NCBI RefSeq assembly: GCF_003584105.1
Contig: NZ_QXFO01000026.1
Span: 238,295-283,294, forward strand
Source of the DNA: Flagellimonas taeanensis
GTDB taxonomy: Bacteria; Bacteroidota; Bacteroidia; Flavobacteriales; Flavobacteriaceae
Length of the DNA stretch: 45,000 nt
Reading direction: 5' to 3'
In this document: piece after piece, positions 33,353-44,361 of the stretch
Position numbering within the stretch: the first letter of the stretch is position 1
Layout: every line of letters starts with the position of its first letter
Position numbers and translations under genes: made by a program
Notes under the pieces: model-generated
Told to the model about the DNA's origin: nothing
What the model saw: only the letters and a program-made list of their open reading frames with translations
Databases searched by the model: none

Positions 33353-36300
33353 ATGAGAGCTAAGTTAGCATGGATGCTGGCACCTTTCTTGGTGTTATGC
33401 ATGTCTTTCTCTTACGGACAAGAGAAAACTATTTCAGGAAATGTGACGGACCAGAGTGGTTTGCCACTTCCTGGTGTCTCCATTGTGGTTGTTGGGACTA
33501 CTAGTGGAACACAGACAGATTTTGACGGTAACTACGTTATCACGGCTAGTACAGGCCAAGTATTGCGTTTCAGCTACATTGGGCAGAAGACTGTGGAAAG
33601 AACGGTTGGGACTTCCACAACTATTAATGTGCAAATGGAGGAAGACGCCCAAGCCTTGGAGGAAGTAGTTGTTACAGGTTATGGTTCGAGATCAAGGGAG
33701 CTTTCAACTTCTGCTATTTCGACTGTTTCAACAGAGAAGATTGAAGCGTTTGTGCCCTCTACCAGTGTTGATAATATCTTACAGGGGCAGGCAGCTGGGG
33801 TGCAGGTGACTGCAGCAAATGGTCGACCTGGACAAACAGCCTTTGTTACGATAAGGGGTGTTGGTTCCATCAACGCAAGTACCACTCCTCTATATGTTGT
33901 GGATGGAATCCCGGTTAATTCAGATTTTATCAACAACCTGAACCCAAACGATATTTCTTCGTTTTCAATCCTTAAGGATGCCGCGACGGTTTCCAAATAT
34001 GGGTCAAGGGGTGCCAATGGTGTTGTATTGATTACAACCAAGCAAGGTAAGTCTGGCGATGCAAGAATTACCTTTAGGTCATCCTATGGTTTTGGGGAAA
34101 GAATTCCTGACCCTTTTGATTTGATGAATACTTCCCAAAAACTGGAGCTTGAAAGACAATTTGCGGCGTTGGGTGTTAATGCGGCTCAATCATTGCCAGG
34201 TGCAAATGCCGATGATGCAGAAAGGGCCAGGCTCATTGCTTTGGATACGGATTGGGAAAAGGAATTGTTGAGGAAGTCGCAGATTCAGTCTAATTCTTTA
34301 TCGATATCTGGAGGTGATGAAAAATTGACTTATTTTATGTCCTTGGGATATGATAAAAATACAGGTATCATTGACAGGATAGATGGTTTTGAGAGGATAA
34401 CGGCTCGTTTGAATACTACTTATCAAGCCAAAGAATGGTTGAACGTAGGAACCAATATTTCATTGTCCAGGAGCACCACGGACCTTCCTAGGGACCGAAA
34501 TAATGTGCAAAACCCTTTTAGGGCAATGTATGATTACAACCCATGGGATCCATTATTTAGAAGAAATCCTGATGGTAGTATTATGTTGGATGATCAAGGA
34601 GATCCTGTATACAATCCTACTACTTCTGGATTTCCTATTGCTTTGGCCTTGCAGACTGAACCAGAAGATAACAGGAACTTTTTGATTGTTGGAAGCTTGT
34701 TTGCGGATATTAAATTGTCCGATAAATTTTCAAACAGATTTTCTGTAGGTGCTACTAATAATAGGTATAACAGGACGACCAGGTCCATTGCTGGAGGTGT
34801 ATTGAACAGTATCGTTGGAGATGCCAATTTCCCCGGAACTCAGACAGATAATTTTCAGAATACATTGCAGTACAACGTGAACAACCTCTTTACGTATTCG
34901 GATACATACGGAGAGTTCCACAATCTTTCGGCTAGCTTCCTTTTGGAGTATAATGAGAATATCTATACAGCTTTATTTGCCAGTGCCAGAGGCTTTCCTT
35001 CTCCAAACATCCCATATCAGGATGTTGCTGCCGAAGCAACTGCATCTGGGTCAAGTGAGGCAAGAAGGATTCTATTCTCACAAGGACTTTTTGTGGACTA
35101 TGATTACGATAGCAAGTATATCCTCTCGGGTTCTGTGAGAAGGGATGGTTCATCAAGGTTTGGCCCCGACAATAAATATGGATATTTCTATAGCGGTAGT
35201 GCTGCTTGGAACATTGCCAAGGAATCATTTATGGAGGGTTCTTTTGTGAACGATCTGAAGCTGAGGGCTTCATATGGTACCTCAGGTAACCAGAATATTG
35301 GGGATTTCAACTACTTGAACTTGTTGGAGTTCAATACTTATAATGGCAATACGACTGCTATTCCAAGAGGAGTGGGTAACCCTAATATTCAGTGGGAATC
35401 ACAAGCTATTTTGGATATAGGTGTTGAATTTGGATTGTTTAATAACCGAATCAATGGTGTCGTCGATTATTTCAAGAAGAACTCAAAGGATTTGTTGTTG
35501 AACCAACCACTTTCACAAACAGTTGGGGATGAGGACAACTCTATAGTAGCCAATATTGGTGAAATTGAAAACAGTGGTATCGAGGTTTCTCTTAACGCAG
35601 ATGTTCTAAGGGCTGAAAACTTTATTTGGAGAGTTGGAGGAAACGTTTCCTTCCTTGATAACAAAGTAGTGTCATTGGTCAATGGGGATGATATCATTAG
35701 TGGAGACTTTGGATATAATATTCTAAGGGAAGGTGAAGAGATCAATTCTTTTTACACTGTAAAATACGCTGGTGTGAATCCTGCAAATGGTGAGCCTCTA
35801 TACTATGATTTGGATGGTAATATCACCAACCAATATAGTGCGAGCTTCAATACCATTTTAGAGGGCAAGTCACCTTATGCAAACATTGAAGGAGGATTCT
35901 TCACATCCATCAAATGGGGTGGGTTTGGTGTCCGTGCTGACTTTGTTGGTAAGTCCGGGAATTACATTCTGAATTTCCAAAGACAGGAAGGTATCTCAAT
36001 TGGTAATATTGACAGTAACCAAAGGGTGGAAGCTTTCAACTATTGGAAGCAGCCCGGTGATACCAACGTTTTGCCAAGCCCATTGTACCAAGGTACTGCT
36101 GACCAAGATAGTGATAGATGGTTGGAGAAGGGTGATTATATCAGGTTGAGGACATTGACACTTGATTATAGTTTGCCTAGTAAGTTTTTGGATAAAACAG
36201 GTCTAGATGCCATAAGGATCTTTGCAACGGGTCAGAACCTTTTTACTATTACAGAGTATAATGGAGATCCAGAGATTGGTATTGGGTCCAATGAAAGCTC

Positions 36301-36397
36301 AGAGGCTGGAACCCAAGGGTTTATACCAGGAGCCTTCTCCTTGTTCAGTTACCCGCAGACTAGGTCTTACACCTTTGGAGTAGAAATAGGATTTTAA
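33353..36397 (+). CDS. SusC/RagA-family TonB-linked outer-membrane protein
   Basis: The 1014-residue product has a signal peptide (ending SYGQ, about 23) and then a carboxypeptidase-regulatory-like domain (ISGNVTDQSGLPLPGVSIVV to about 95), which is typical of SusC. The TonB-box region EEVVVTGYG is near 102-110. The plug contains VTIRGVGSINASTTPLYVVDG and GANGVVLITTKQG. The rest is a barrel ending in FGVEIGF. SusC barrels import glycans or peptides that a SusD lipoprotein captures. SusD follows after 15 bp. No glycoside hydrolase, sulfatase or regulator is in the window, so the substrate cannot be guessed. The gene is more AT-rich than most of its neighbours. Confidence 0.95.
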   Translation: MRAKLAWMLAPFLVLCMSFSYGQEKTISGNVTDQSGLPLPGVSIVVVGTTSGTQTDFDGNYVITASTGQVLRFSYIGQKTVERTVGTSTTINVQMEEDAQALEEVVVTGYGSRSRELSTSAISTVSTEKIEAFVPSTSVDNILQGQAAGVQVTAANGRPGQTAFVTIRGVGSINASTTPLYVVDGIPVNSDFINNLNPNDISSFSILKDAATVSKYGSRGANGVVLITTKQGKSGDARITFRSSYGFGERIPDPFDLMNTSQKLELERQFAALGVNAAQSLPGANADDAERARLIALDTDWEKELLRKSQIQSNSLSISGGDEKLTYFMSLGYDKNTGIIDRIDGFERITARLNTTYQAKEWLNVGTNISLSRSTTDLPRDRNNVQNPFRAMYDYNPWDPLFRRNPDGSIMLDDQGDPVYNPTTSGFPIALALQTEPEDNRNFLIVGSLFADIKLSDKFSNRFSVGATNNRYNRTTRSIAGGVLNSIVGDANFPGTQTDNFQNTLQYNVNNLFTYSDTYGEFHNLSASFLLEYNENIYTALFASARGFPSPNIPYQDVAAEATASGSSEARRILFSQGLFVDYDYDSKYILSGSVRRDGSSRFGPDNKYGYFYSGSAAWNIAKESFMEGSFVNDLKLRASYGTSGNQNIGDFNYLNLLEFNTYNGNTTAIPRGVGNPNIQWESQAILDIGVEFGLFNNRINGVVDYFKKNSKDLLLNQPLSQTVGDEDNSIVANIGEIENSGIEVSLNADVLRAENFIWRVGGNVSFLDNKVVSLVNGDDIISGDFGYNILREGEEINSFYTVKYAGVNPANGEPLYYDLDGNITNQYSASFNTILEGKSPYANIEGGFFTSIKWGGFGVRADFVGKSGNYILNFQRQEGISIGNIDSNQRVEAFNYWKQPGDTNVLPSPLYQGTADQDSDRWLEKGDYIRLRTLTLDYSLPSKFLDKTGLDAIRIFATGQNLFTITEYNGDPEIGIGSNESSEAGTQGFIPGAFSLFSYPQTRSYTFGVEIGF

Positions 36398-36412
36398 AAA
36401 AGAAAAATTGAC

Positions 36413-37873
36413 ATGAAAAATAAGTTTTATATATATTGTTTGGCATTGTTCACCACAACTGCGTTTGTGTCGTGCGATGATGAACTGAACGGTCTTCAGC
36501 CGTTTACGGAAGGTAATCCGGAAACATTCTTTAACAGTGTATCAAGCTTCCAAAATGGAGTGGATGGTATCTATAGCCAATTTTGGAACTACTATGCCAG
36601 TTCTGGTTCTGGGCTGCAAGGTCTTCCAGATATCCTCTCGGATAACGTCATCTTGGCGCAAACGGGCCGTCGTTCGAATGAGGTCTATTACGATTATAGG
36701 TATAACCCTAACACAGGTGGGGCCATTACACTTTATTGGAGTGAGGCGTATGAAGCCGTAAACGCGGCAAATTTAGTAATTGGTCAAATTGATAATTTGG
36801 TGGATGGTCCAGAGAAGGACAATATCCTTGGCCAGGCAATGGCCGCCCGGGCTATTGCACATTTTGACCTAGCCAGAATATATGCCAAGATACCTACTCA
36901 GAGTGCAGATGCAAACAGTTCCTTGGGGATTGTATATTTGAAGGTTGAGGATGGGGATACCGGTGATCCTTTTGCACAACCGGCAAGGGAAACGGTTGCG
37001 AGTAATTATACCGAGATAATTGATGACTTGGAGCAGGCAGCAGACCTCATTGGGACTAACAATGGCGAAGGAAGGTTGAACCGAAATGCAGTCTATGCCA
37101 TGTTGTCAAGGGTCTATCTTTACAATGGAGATTACCAATTGGCTATAAACGCAGCCAATCAGGTTACTGCCCCAATTGTTGACGCAACAGTTGAAGGTGC
37201 TTTGTTGGATGTTTATGAGGACACCACCAACGATGGGGTTATCATTGAATGGTCTGTAAATACTTCATCTGAATCTGGGTTTAGTAATGTGGGTGTTCTT
37301 TACAGCCAAACAACCCCTCCAAATACTGTGTCCGAGTATGTTGTTGATTATGAATTCTTCAATAACTTGGATGCAAATGATTTGCGAAGAGAGGTTATAC
37401 AGTACGATGCCACAAACCAAGGAAATAATTACAATGCGGTTAGGAAGTTCTTAGGTGAGACAGGTCAGGTAAACGGCAGGGTAGATATTAAAGTTTTGAG
37501 AGCTGCTGAAGTACTGCTGAATAAAGCTGAAGCACAGTTTGAACTCAATCAACCTGCTGCGGCACTTACTACTTTGGATTTGCTAAGGGACAAAAGGTAT
37601 ACGTCCTATGTTGGTGGAGAAAGTGGTCAAGCCCTTGAAGATGCCATCCAATACGAAAGAAGAGTCGAGCTTTCCTTTGAAGGACATAGGTTCTTTGATA
37701 TCAAGCGTAGAGGTGAGGCTGTTATGAGATCCAATAATGGCGACATAGCAGATGGATCTGGAACACCTCCAGAAATATTGACATTGTCAGCAGGGGACCA
37801 TAGATTTCAGTTTCCTATACCTATTGATGAGATCAATGCGAATCCCAATATGGAACCAAACCCTGGTTATTAA
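36413..37873 (+). CDS. SusD/RagB-family nutrient-binding lipoprotein
   Basis: The 486-residue product has a lipoprotein signal with C21 (TTAFVSCDDELNG), acidic residues just after the cysteine that favour surface display, and the helical TPR-like body of SusD proteins. Recognisable parts are AYEAVNAANLVIGQIDNL, GQAMAARAIAHFDLARIYA (about 145-160) and the C-terminal YERRVELSFEGHRFFDIKRRGE (about 419-440), a hallmark of RagB/SusD. It forms a complex with the SusC-family protein encoded 15 bp upstream, and the two are co-transcribed with a third lipoprotein gene. Confidence 0.95.
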   Translation: MKNKFYIYCLALFTTTAFVSCDDELNGLQPFTEGNPETFFNSVSSFQNGVDGIYSQFWNYYASSGSGLQGLPDILSDNVILAQTGRRSNEVYYDYRYNPNTGGAITLYWSEAYEAVNAANLVIGQIDNLVDGPEKDNILGQAMAARAIAHFDLARIYAKIPTQSADANSSLGIVYLKVEDGDTGDPFAQPARETVASNYTEIIDDLEQAADLIGTNNGEGRLNRNAVYAMLSRVYLYNGDYQLAINAANQVTAPIVDATVEGALLDVYEDTTNDGVIIEWSVNTSSESGFSNVGVLYSQTTPPNTVSEYVVDYEFFNNLDANDLRREVIQYDATNQGNNYNAVRKFLGETGQVNGRVDIKVLRAAEVLLNKAEAQFELNQPAAALTTLDLLRDKRYTSYVGGESGQALEDAIQYERRVELSFEGHRFFDIKRRGEAVMRSNNGDIADGSGTPPEILTLSAGDHRFQFPIPIDEINANPNMEPNPGY

Positions 37874-37892
37874 TAGATAACAATTCGAAAAG

Positions 37893-38732
37893 ATGAAAAA
37901 TAATAAATATAGAAAGATTGGAATTCTTTTTGCAATCGTTGCTTTAGTGATTTCTTCTTGTGAAGAAGAGCGAATCGTGTACGATCCTGTGTCTGGCCAG
38001 ACGCTTGCATCATTCAACACCTCTTCCGTAAATCTTGGTGTGCCCGTAGAGGGCGCTTCTGCAGAGGTCATCGTTACAGCTAGTACCGAATCCGATGTGG
38101 AACGGACTATTTCCGTAGAAGTGGATCCGGCTTCAACTGCAACGCCCGATCAGTATACCATTAGCAACTCAGGTATCTCTGCTGGAGAGTTTGCAGGTGT
38201 GATAACTGTTCAAGGTAATTTTGATGCACTGCCAGAAGAAGGTACAACTAAGTTGATTCTTAATCTTACTGATGTGTCTAATTCTAATGATTTGACTTTC
38301 GGCAATAAAACACTTGCAGTTACATTGTTTAGACAGTGTGATTCCGCTCCCACGCCCGGTATTTGGACAATTAACATGGAAGATAGCTATGGCGATGGTT
38401 GGCAAACCACCACCGGAGACGGAGGCTCAGGTATCACTATTACATTGAGTGACGGTACCGTATTTGAGGTTGGACTTTGTACACCCTATGAGGGAAGCGA
38501 CTATGATTGTACCGGTTTTGATACCGTGTATGATTCTAGTAATCGCGATTGGCTCAGTGGTACAGCTACGATTGAAATTCCTGAAGGTATCGAGTCTGCG
38601 GAATGGTTTTTCCCAGGTGATAATTGGGAAGAGATATCTTTCAGCATTGTGGCTCCAAATGGAAACACAGTGGCTCAGGGAGGGCCAGGTACCCCTGCTG
38701 GACCTATTGAAATCGACTTCTGTGCTCAGTAA
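37893..38732 (+). CDS. surface lipoprotein of the SusCD operon
   Basis: The 279-residue product has a lipoprotein signal (MKNNKYRKIGILFAIVALVISSC, C23) followed by EEER. Residues about 45-145 resemble a Calx-beta or DUF4843-like domain (TISVEVDPASTATPDQYTIS). The C-terminal part contains MEDSYGDGWQ, a motif common in secreted proteins of Bacteroidota, and several cysteines (QCDS, LCTPYEGSDYDCTGF, DFCAQ) that could form disulfides. It follows susD after 19 bp and ends at a strong terminator, so it is the last gene of the operon. By position it is a third surface component that may bind the same substrate. Confidence 0.8.
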   Translation: MKNNKYRKIGILFAIVALVISSCEEERIVYDPVSGQTLASFNTSSVNLGVPVEGASAEVIVTASTESDVERTISVEVDPASTATPDQYTISNSGISAGEFAGVITVQGNFDALPEEGTTKLILNLTDVSNSNDLTFGNKTLAVTLFRQCDSAPTPGIWTINMEDSYGDGWQTTTGDGGSGITITLSDGTVFEVGLCTPYEGSDYDCTGFDTVYDSSNRDWLSGTATIEIPEGIESAEWFFPGDNWEEISFSIVAPNGNTVAQGGPGTPAGPIEIDFCAQ

Positions 38733-38758
38733 GTACAGTGGTTCGTAAACTAATCAAT

Positions 38759-38795
38759 AAAAAGACCGGATATCCTTGGATATCCGGTCTTTTTT
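38759..38795 (+). terminator. terminator of the SusCD operon
   Basis: AAAAAGACCGGATATCC (38759-38775) and GGATATCCGGTCTTTTT (38778-38794) form a perfect 17-bp stem with a two-base loop, followed by further T. The interval from here to 38969 holds no gene. Confidence 0.95.
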
Positions 38796-38969
38796 ATTCC
38801 AACTCCTCGGTTAAAAAGGATATTCGGCTGAACTATAAGCTAGTAATTGTGTTGAACAAAGATTCAGGAAGTTCTCAAGTGAGAAATTTAAAATGCCGAG
38901 TTCATAATCTTATTTGTATGAAGCGGTTGACTTTAGGGTATTTGATTTATATGTTGAATTGCCCTGAAA

Positions 38970-39644
38970 TTACAACTGATTATTATAATATTGCAGAAGA
39001 GTGATTATATCCTCAACATTGTTGAGCCTAAGATTATTTTTCTTTACATAGTCCTGTATTTTTTCTTTCCCTAAGATTTCATAGAAATATTTTTTCCTCA
39101 AATAAATCTTTGTGGCAGGCTCATCTCCTTTGCGGATGTAATAAGAGCTGACATCTATATACCTTGGGGGAACGGTTCTATCGTAATTTGTTGCCGCAGC
39201 TCGTCCTCTGCGAAGTTTTTTTTCAGGTTTGTGTAATAGGGATACTTTTCCTTGGTTCATTGCCACAAAATATCCGGTTCTCAAATTGCCATTGACATCG
39301 TCATGGTAAGGGATGAGTACATACGTCTCGTCAGCAATCTTAACCGAAATGTTGTTTCTCTTCAGAATTGCGGTATATTCGGAATCACCTCTTTGAAGTT
39401 CAATTTCACTGTTGAATGCATTGTACCTTAAGTTGCCGATGATTTTTTTTTGACCATCCATATATACCGTTCCTCTTTTGAATTCTTCTTGGAAATATGG
39501 GGATCCTTCTGTTTTCATCGATGATATATCGATTTCTTTTGTTTGGAAGGATACTACGGAGGCTTCGTCGGGATTTGTGAAATTGACCTGGGCAAACCCT
39601 ATAGAAACTGTGGTAAGGGCCAGGACGCATAGTTTATTTTTCAT
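38970..39644 (-). CDS. secreted protein of unknown function
   Basis: The 224-residue product has a signal peptide (MKNKLCVLALTTVSIGFAQ). The mature part has beta-strand patterns (KRGTVYMDGQKKIIGNLRYNAFNSEIELQ) and a basic stretch (KPEKKLRRGRAAATNYDR), then a helical C-terminus (YFYEILGKEKIQDYVKKNNL). I do not recognise a family with confidence; similar proteins occur in many Flavobacteriia. It is convergent with the SusCD operon and lies alone on its strand. The gene is moderately AT-rich. Confidence 0.75.
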   Translation of the reverse strand: MKNKLCVLALTTVSIGFAQVNFTNPDEASVVSFQTKEIDISSMKTEGSPYFQEEFKRGTVYMDGQKKIIGNLRYNAFNSEIELQRGDSEYTAILKRNNISVKIADETYVLIPYHDDVNGNLRTGYFVAMNQGKVSLLHKPEKKLRRGRAAATNYDRTVPPRYIDVSSYYIRKGDEPATKIYLRKKYFYEILGKEKIQDYVKKNNLRLNNVEDIITLLQYYNNQL

Positions 39645-39901
39645 TCTATCGTATTGGTGTTTTTAATTGATGATTCTTAACATGTCGCAATAAGCAAAAA
39701 TTGGTTAAAGATGTTGGTTATAAACTTCATAAACTTATCTTAAAATCATCAAATTTAATTATAATCGGTGGATAGGTATTGAATAAAAGGTACTTAGATG
39801 CCTGTTCAAAATTCTTTGAATGAAGAGCCTATGTTCTTATTGCAAGTTTTGAACAGGTTTTTACGCTGAATAAATTCACATTTCTTTAAAAACAAAACTT
39901 T

Positions 39902-39909
39902 TACCTTTG
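39902..39909 (+). promoter_or_regulatory. -7 element of the putative porin gene
   Basis: TACCTTTG is an exact match to TAnnTTTG, with transcription expected near 39913, 15 bases before the start codon. No clear -33 TTG lies at the right distance. The rest of 39645-39901 is AT-rich without a gene. Confidence 0.6.
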
Positions 39910-39927
39910 TTGGATTAATATCATGGA

Positions 39928-41976
39928 ATGAAATTTCTGATTTTTACCCTGCTCTTTTTTTTGGGCCATATTTTATCTGCACAACAAGACTCCCTCCCTC
40001 CTCAAAAAGAAGTGGACTCCATGAAAGTGGCCCAAAAGGATACGTTGGGATTGAAACAAACAGATTCCACACGGATAAATACCTCAAAGGCGACCAAGCC
40101 GAAGTTGAAGGGTGGTCCGCCCCAAACTGACCAAGTAGACTCCATCTCCATTAAGGATTACAAGATCATTTCCTATCAGAGAGATACCACTACATTGGAT
40201 ACTACCTTGACCATTCGCAAGGAATACAAGTACAACTACCTTAGAAAAGACGATTTTGAACTCATGCCCTTTGCCAATATGGGGCAGCAGTACAATGAGT
40301 TGGGCAAGGACTTCTCTTCCACTTCCTACTATCCAAGAATTGGAGCGACGGCAAAGAATGTGGGCTATTTTGAAAAAGAAGATATTACCTATTATAATGT
40401 CCCCACCCCAATGACGGAGCTCATGTTCAAGACCACAATGGAGCAAGGACAGTTTTTGGATGCATTGCTTACCTTCAATCTGTCAAAAAAGTTTAACGCA
40501 TCCATAGCGTATACGGGCTTTCGCTCTTTGGGAAAATACAGGTATGAGCAGGCCCAAGATGGCAAGTTCAGGTTGACATTCAATTACGAAACGCAAAATG
40601 GCAGATATGGCCTTAGGGGGCACATAGCGGCACAGGAACTTGAAGATGAGGAGAGTGGAGGGCTTTTGGACAGGAGCCAGTTTGAGGGAGACGATGATGA
40701 TTTTCAGGATAGGGCAAAAATTGACCTGCTCTATACCAATGCCGAAAACCGCATATTGGGCAAGCGCTATTTTTTTGACCACCGTCTCAAACTGGTCAAC
40801 CATAAAAAGGATTCCACGGATATGGACCCTACAACGTTGGCCATAGGCCACGAATTTGCCTATGAGACCAAACTGTACGATTTTGTTCAATCGGCCCAGA
40901 ACGATGCCTTTGGTGAAGACCCCTTTTCGGTACCCATTGAGGACCGAGCAAGGCTCAAGACCATGTACAACAAGGGGAGTGTGGAGTTTTCGAACAAGAC
41001 CTTGGGGAAATTGTCTGGGAACATTGCCCTCTACAATTATAATTATTACTTCAATAGCTTGTTGATCACCGAAGAGGAAACCATCCAGAACAAATTGGAT
41101 GGACAGGAAATATCCGTCGGTGGGGCCTACTCCAATAGGATAGGACCTTTGTTTTTGAAGGGAAATGTCAACTATACCGTTTCGGGTGGGCTCACGGGCA
41201 ATAACTTTGATGGCATGGCCCGGTACAGGATAAATGATAATTATGTCATTACCGGTGCGATAAATGCATCCTCGCGTATGCCCAATTTCAACTACCTGCT
41301 GTACCAAAGTGATTATAGGAACTTCAATTGGCAGAACAATGACACTTTTGAAAACATAAGGGCCAAGACCATCAAATTCAGTTTTGAAACAAAGAACTAC
41401 GGACTTTTGGAAGGACAGTACAGTACCTTGGACAATTACACCTATTTCGCTTCAACGGCCACACAGGAGCAAATAGACAATGCCCAGGAAACTGCATTCG
41501 TGCGTCCGTTTCAAGAATCCGGAACGGTGAACCACCTAAAATTGAAATACACCAAGGAGCTCAAATGGCGCAAGTGGGCACTCATGAACACGGTTATGTA
41601 TCAGAATGTTGCTCAGGACAACCAAGTGTTGAACCTGCCCGAATTGGTGACAAGGAACACACTATATTTTTCCAGTGATGTGTTCAAAAAGGCGATGTTC
41701 TTGCAGACAGGGATCACCTTCAAATATTTTACCACCTACAATATGGATGCCTATAATCCATTGTTGGGTGAGTTTTATATACAGAACAATGAGGAGTTGG
41801 GTGGATATCCGTTATTGGATGTTTTTATAAATGCCAAAGTGAGACAAACTAGGATTTATTTAAAAGCAGAGCATCTGAATTCTATCTTTTCCGAACCCAA
41901 TTACTATTCTGCGCCCAACTATCCCTATCGTGATTTTGTGATCCGATTTGGATTGGTTTGGAATTTCTTTTCATAA
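39928..41976 (+). CDS. putative porin of the Bacteroidota
   Basis: The 682-residue product has a signal peptide (MKFLIFTLLFFLGHILSAQ), a polar N-terminal linker rich in lysine, aspartate and threonine (about 20-70), and a long series of amphipathic strands that end in FVIRFGLVWNFFS, a typical barrel end with an aromatic C-terminus. The arrangement matches the family named 'putative porin' (PF14121) in Flavobacteriia. The ATG at 39923 is followed at once by a stop, so 39928 is the start. It is a monocistronic gene that ends about 90 bp before the rRNA promoter. The solute is unknown. Confidence 0.85.
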   Translation: MKFLIFTLLFFLGHILSAQQDSLPPQKEVDSMKVAQKDTLGLKQTDSTRINTSKATKPKLKGGPPQTDQVDSISIKDYKIISYQRDTTTLDTTLTIRKEYKYNYLRKDDFELMPFANMGQQYNELGKDFSSTSYYPRIGATAKNVGYFEKEDITYYNVPTPMTELMFKTTMEQGQFLDALLTFNLSKKFNASIAYTGFRSLGKYRYEQAQDGKFRLTFNYETQNGRYGLRGHIAAQELEDEESGGLLDRSQFEGDDDDFQDRAKIDLLYTNAENRILGKRYFFDHRLKLVNHKKDSTDMDPTTLAIGHEFAYETKLYDFVQSAQNDAFGEDPFSVPIEDRARLKTMYNKGSVEFSNKTLGKLSGNIALYNYNYYFNSLLITEEETIQNKLDGQEISVGGAYSNRIGPLFLKGNVNYTVSGGLTGNNFDGMARYRINDNYVITGAINASSRMPNFNYLLYQSDYRNFNWQNNDTFENIRAKTIKFSFETKNYGLLEGQYSTLDNYTYFASTATQEQIDNAQETAFVRPFQESGTVNHLKLKYTKELKWRKWALMNTVMYQNVAQDNQVLNLPELVTRNTLYFSSDVFKKAMFLQTGITFKYFTTYNMDAYNPLLGEFYIQNNEELGGYPLLDVFINAKVRQTRIYLKAEHLNSIFSEPNYYSAPNYPYRDFVIRFGLVWNFFS

Positions 41977-42065
41977 AAATTTCAGTGTGCAGTACAAAGG
42001 CAATGTTGAAAAACAAGCACTTACATTTTTATGATTTTTTATTTCAAAAAAATACTGAAAAACAT

Positions 42066-42097
42066 TTTGCGGAGTCGAAATAACGTTCTTATATTTG
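42066..42097 (+). promoter_or_regulatory. rRNA operon promoter
   Basis: TTTG (42066-42069) and TATATTTG (42090-42097) are separated by 20 bases, a near-ideal match to the Bacteroidota promoter (TTTG, 19-20 bases, TAnnTTTG). Transcription is expected near 42101, about 170 bases before the 16S gene. Confidence 0.85.
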
Positions 42098-42100
42098 CAC

Positions 42101-42271
42101 CCGCTTAGCTGATAAGGCAGGGCGCTCCGGGAAGGCCGAGAGGTGTAGACCGGGGGAGGAAAAAGAAGTTCATATACATATTGCAAAAGACAGCGTAAAG
42201 AGAATTAAAGCCATTTTGATGTCAAGGACCGGATTTGTTTTGAGGATGTCTCGATAGATATTTAACGATAG
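42101..42271 (+). other. 16S rRNA leader
   Basis: The leader begins with a GC-rich stretch (42101-42160) that contains blocks looking like tRNA pieces (CTTAGCTGATAAGG) but has no complete cloverleaf. The second half is AT-rich and probably carries processing or antitermination signals, which I cannot identify with certainty. No gene is visible. Confidence 0.5.
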
Positions 42272-43790
<1,519 letters not shown>

Positions 43791-43899
43791 AGAGAAGATG
43801 ACGCCCGGAATTTTTTCCGGTCCCGCATCGGGATGGTTTTTTCCCTTTTGCTGTCTTGCGATATGTTTTTTGGTATACTGCCCATTTTTGGGCCGATGC

Positions 43900-43973
43900 A
43901 GTCTCATAGCTCAGCTGGTTAGAGCGCTACACTGATAATGTAGAGGTCGGCAGTTCGAGTCTGCCTGAGACTA
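43900..43973 (+). tRNA. tRNA-Ile (GAT)
   Basis: The acceptor stem AGTCTCA pairs with TGAGACT, the D-arm is GCTC..GAGC, the anticodon loop CTGATAA carries GAT, and the T-loop is TTCGAGT. The discriminator base is A at 43973. CCA is not encoded. It lies in the 16S-23S spacer in the usual place. Confidence 0.97.
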
Positions 43974-44119
43974 CGGAAGCGGCAGTGCCGCAGGTTTTTG
44001 GCCTTTGGGGCCAGGGTCTATAAAAGTTCTTTAAAAGAAGTATTGAATAGGAAATTCTAGGTGTTGGGTTACCGTTATAGTACTGTTAACTGATAACTGT
44101 TAACTGACCACTGGTAATG

Positions 44120-44196
44120 GGGAATTAGCTCAGCTGGCTAGAGCGCCTGCCTTGCACGCAGGAGGTCAAGGGTTCGACTCCCTTATTCTCCACCAC
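44120..44196 (+). tRNA. tRNA-Ala (TGC)
   Basis: The acceptor stem GGGGAAT pairs with ATTCTCC and includes the G3-U70 pair that marks alanine tRNAs. The anticodon loop CTTGCAC carries TGC. CCA is encoded after the discriminator A (44193). The spacer before it has the 15-base repeat unit CTGTTAACTGATAA in two variants (about 44083-44109); the spacer after it has a perfect palindrome CCACCGATCGGTGG (44210-44223). Confidence 0.97.
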
Positions 44197-44361
44197 GGCA
44201 AGTGCCGTCCACCGATCGGTGGCGGTGTGCCAGAAAGTTCATTGACATATTGGGACGGAGCGTGATGGTTTTACCATCATGGCGAAGTCAAAAGAAGAAA
44301 CACGAAGTAGAATAGAATATATAAGGATTACGAGAGGGCATCTGTGCTTAGGCACAGGTGC

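Noticed and set aside
38738..39004. 88-residue frame after the SusCD operon
   Set aside because: It runs through the operon's perfect terminator stem, overlaps the end of the gene on the other strand, and has no recognisable content.
42101..42160. GC-rich start of the rRNA leader as a tRNA
   Set aside because: A few blocks resemble a D-arm, but no acceptor, anticodon and T-arm stems could be assembled.
43805..43820. CCGGAA/TTCCGG hairpin after the 16S gene as a terminator
   Set aside because: It has no T-run after the stem and lies inside the rRNA operon, between 16S and tRNA-Ile, so it is more likely a spacer structure.
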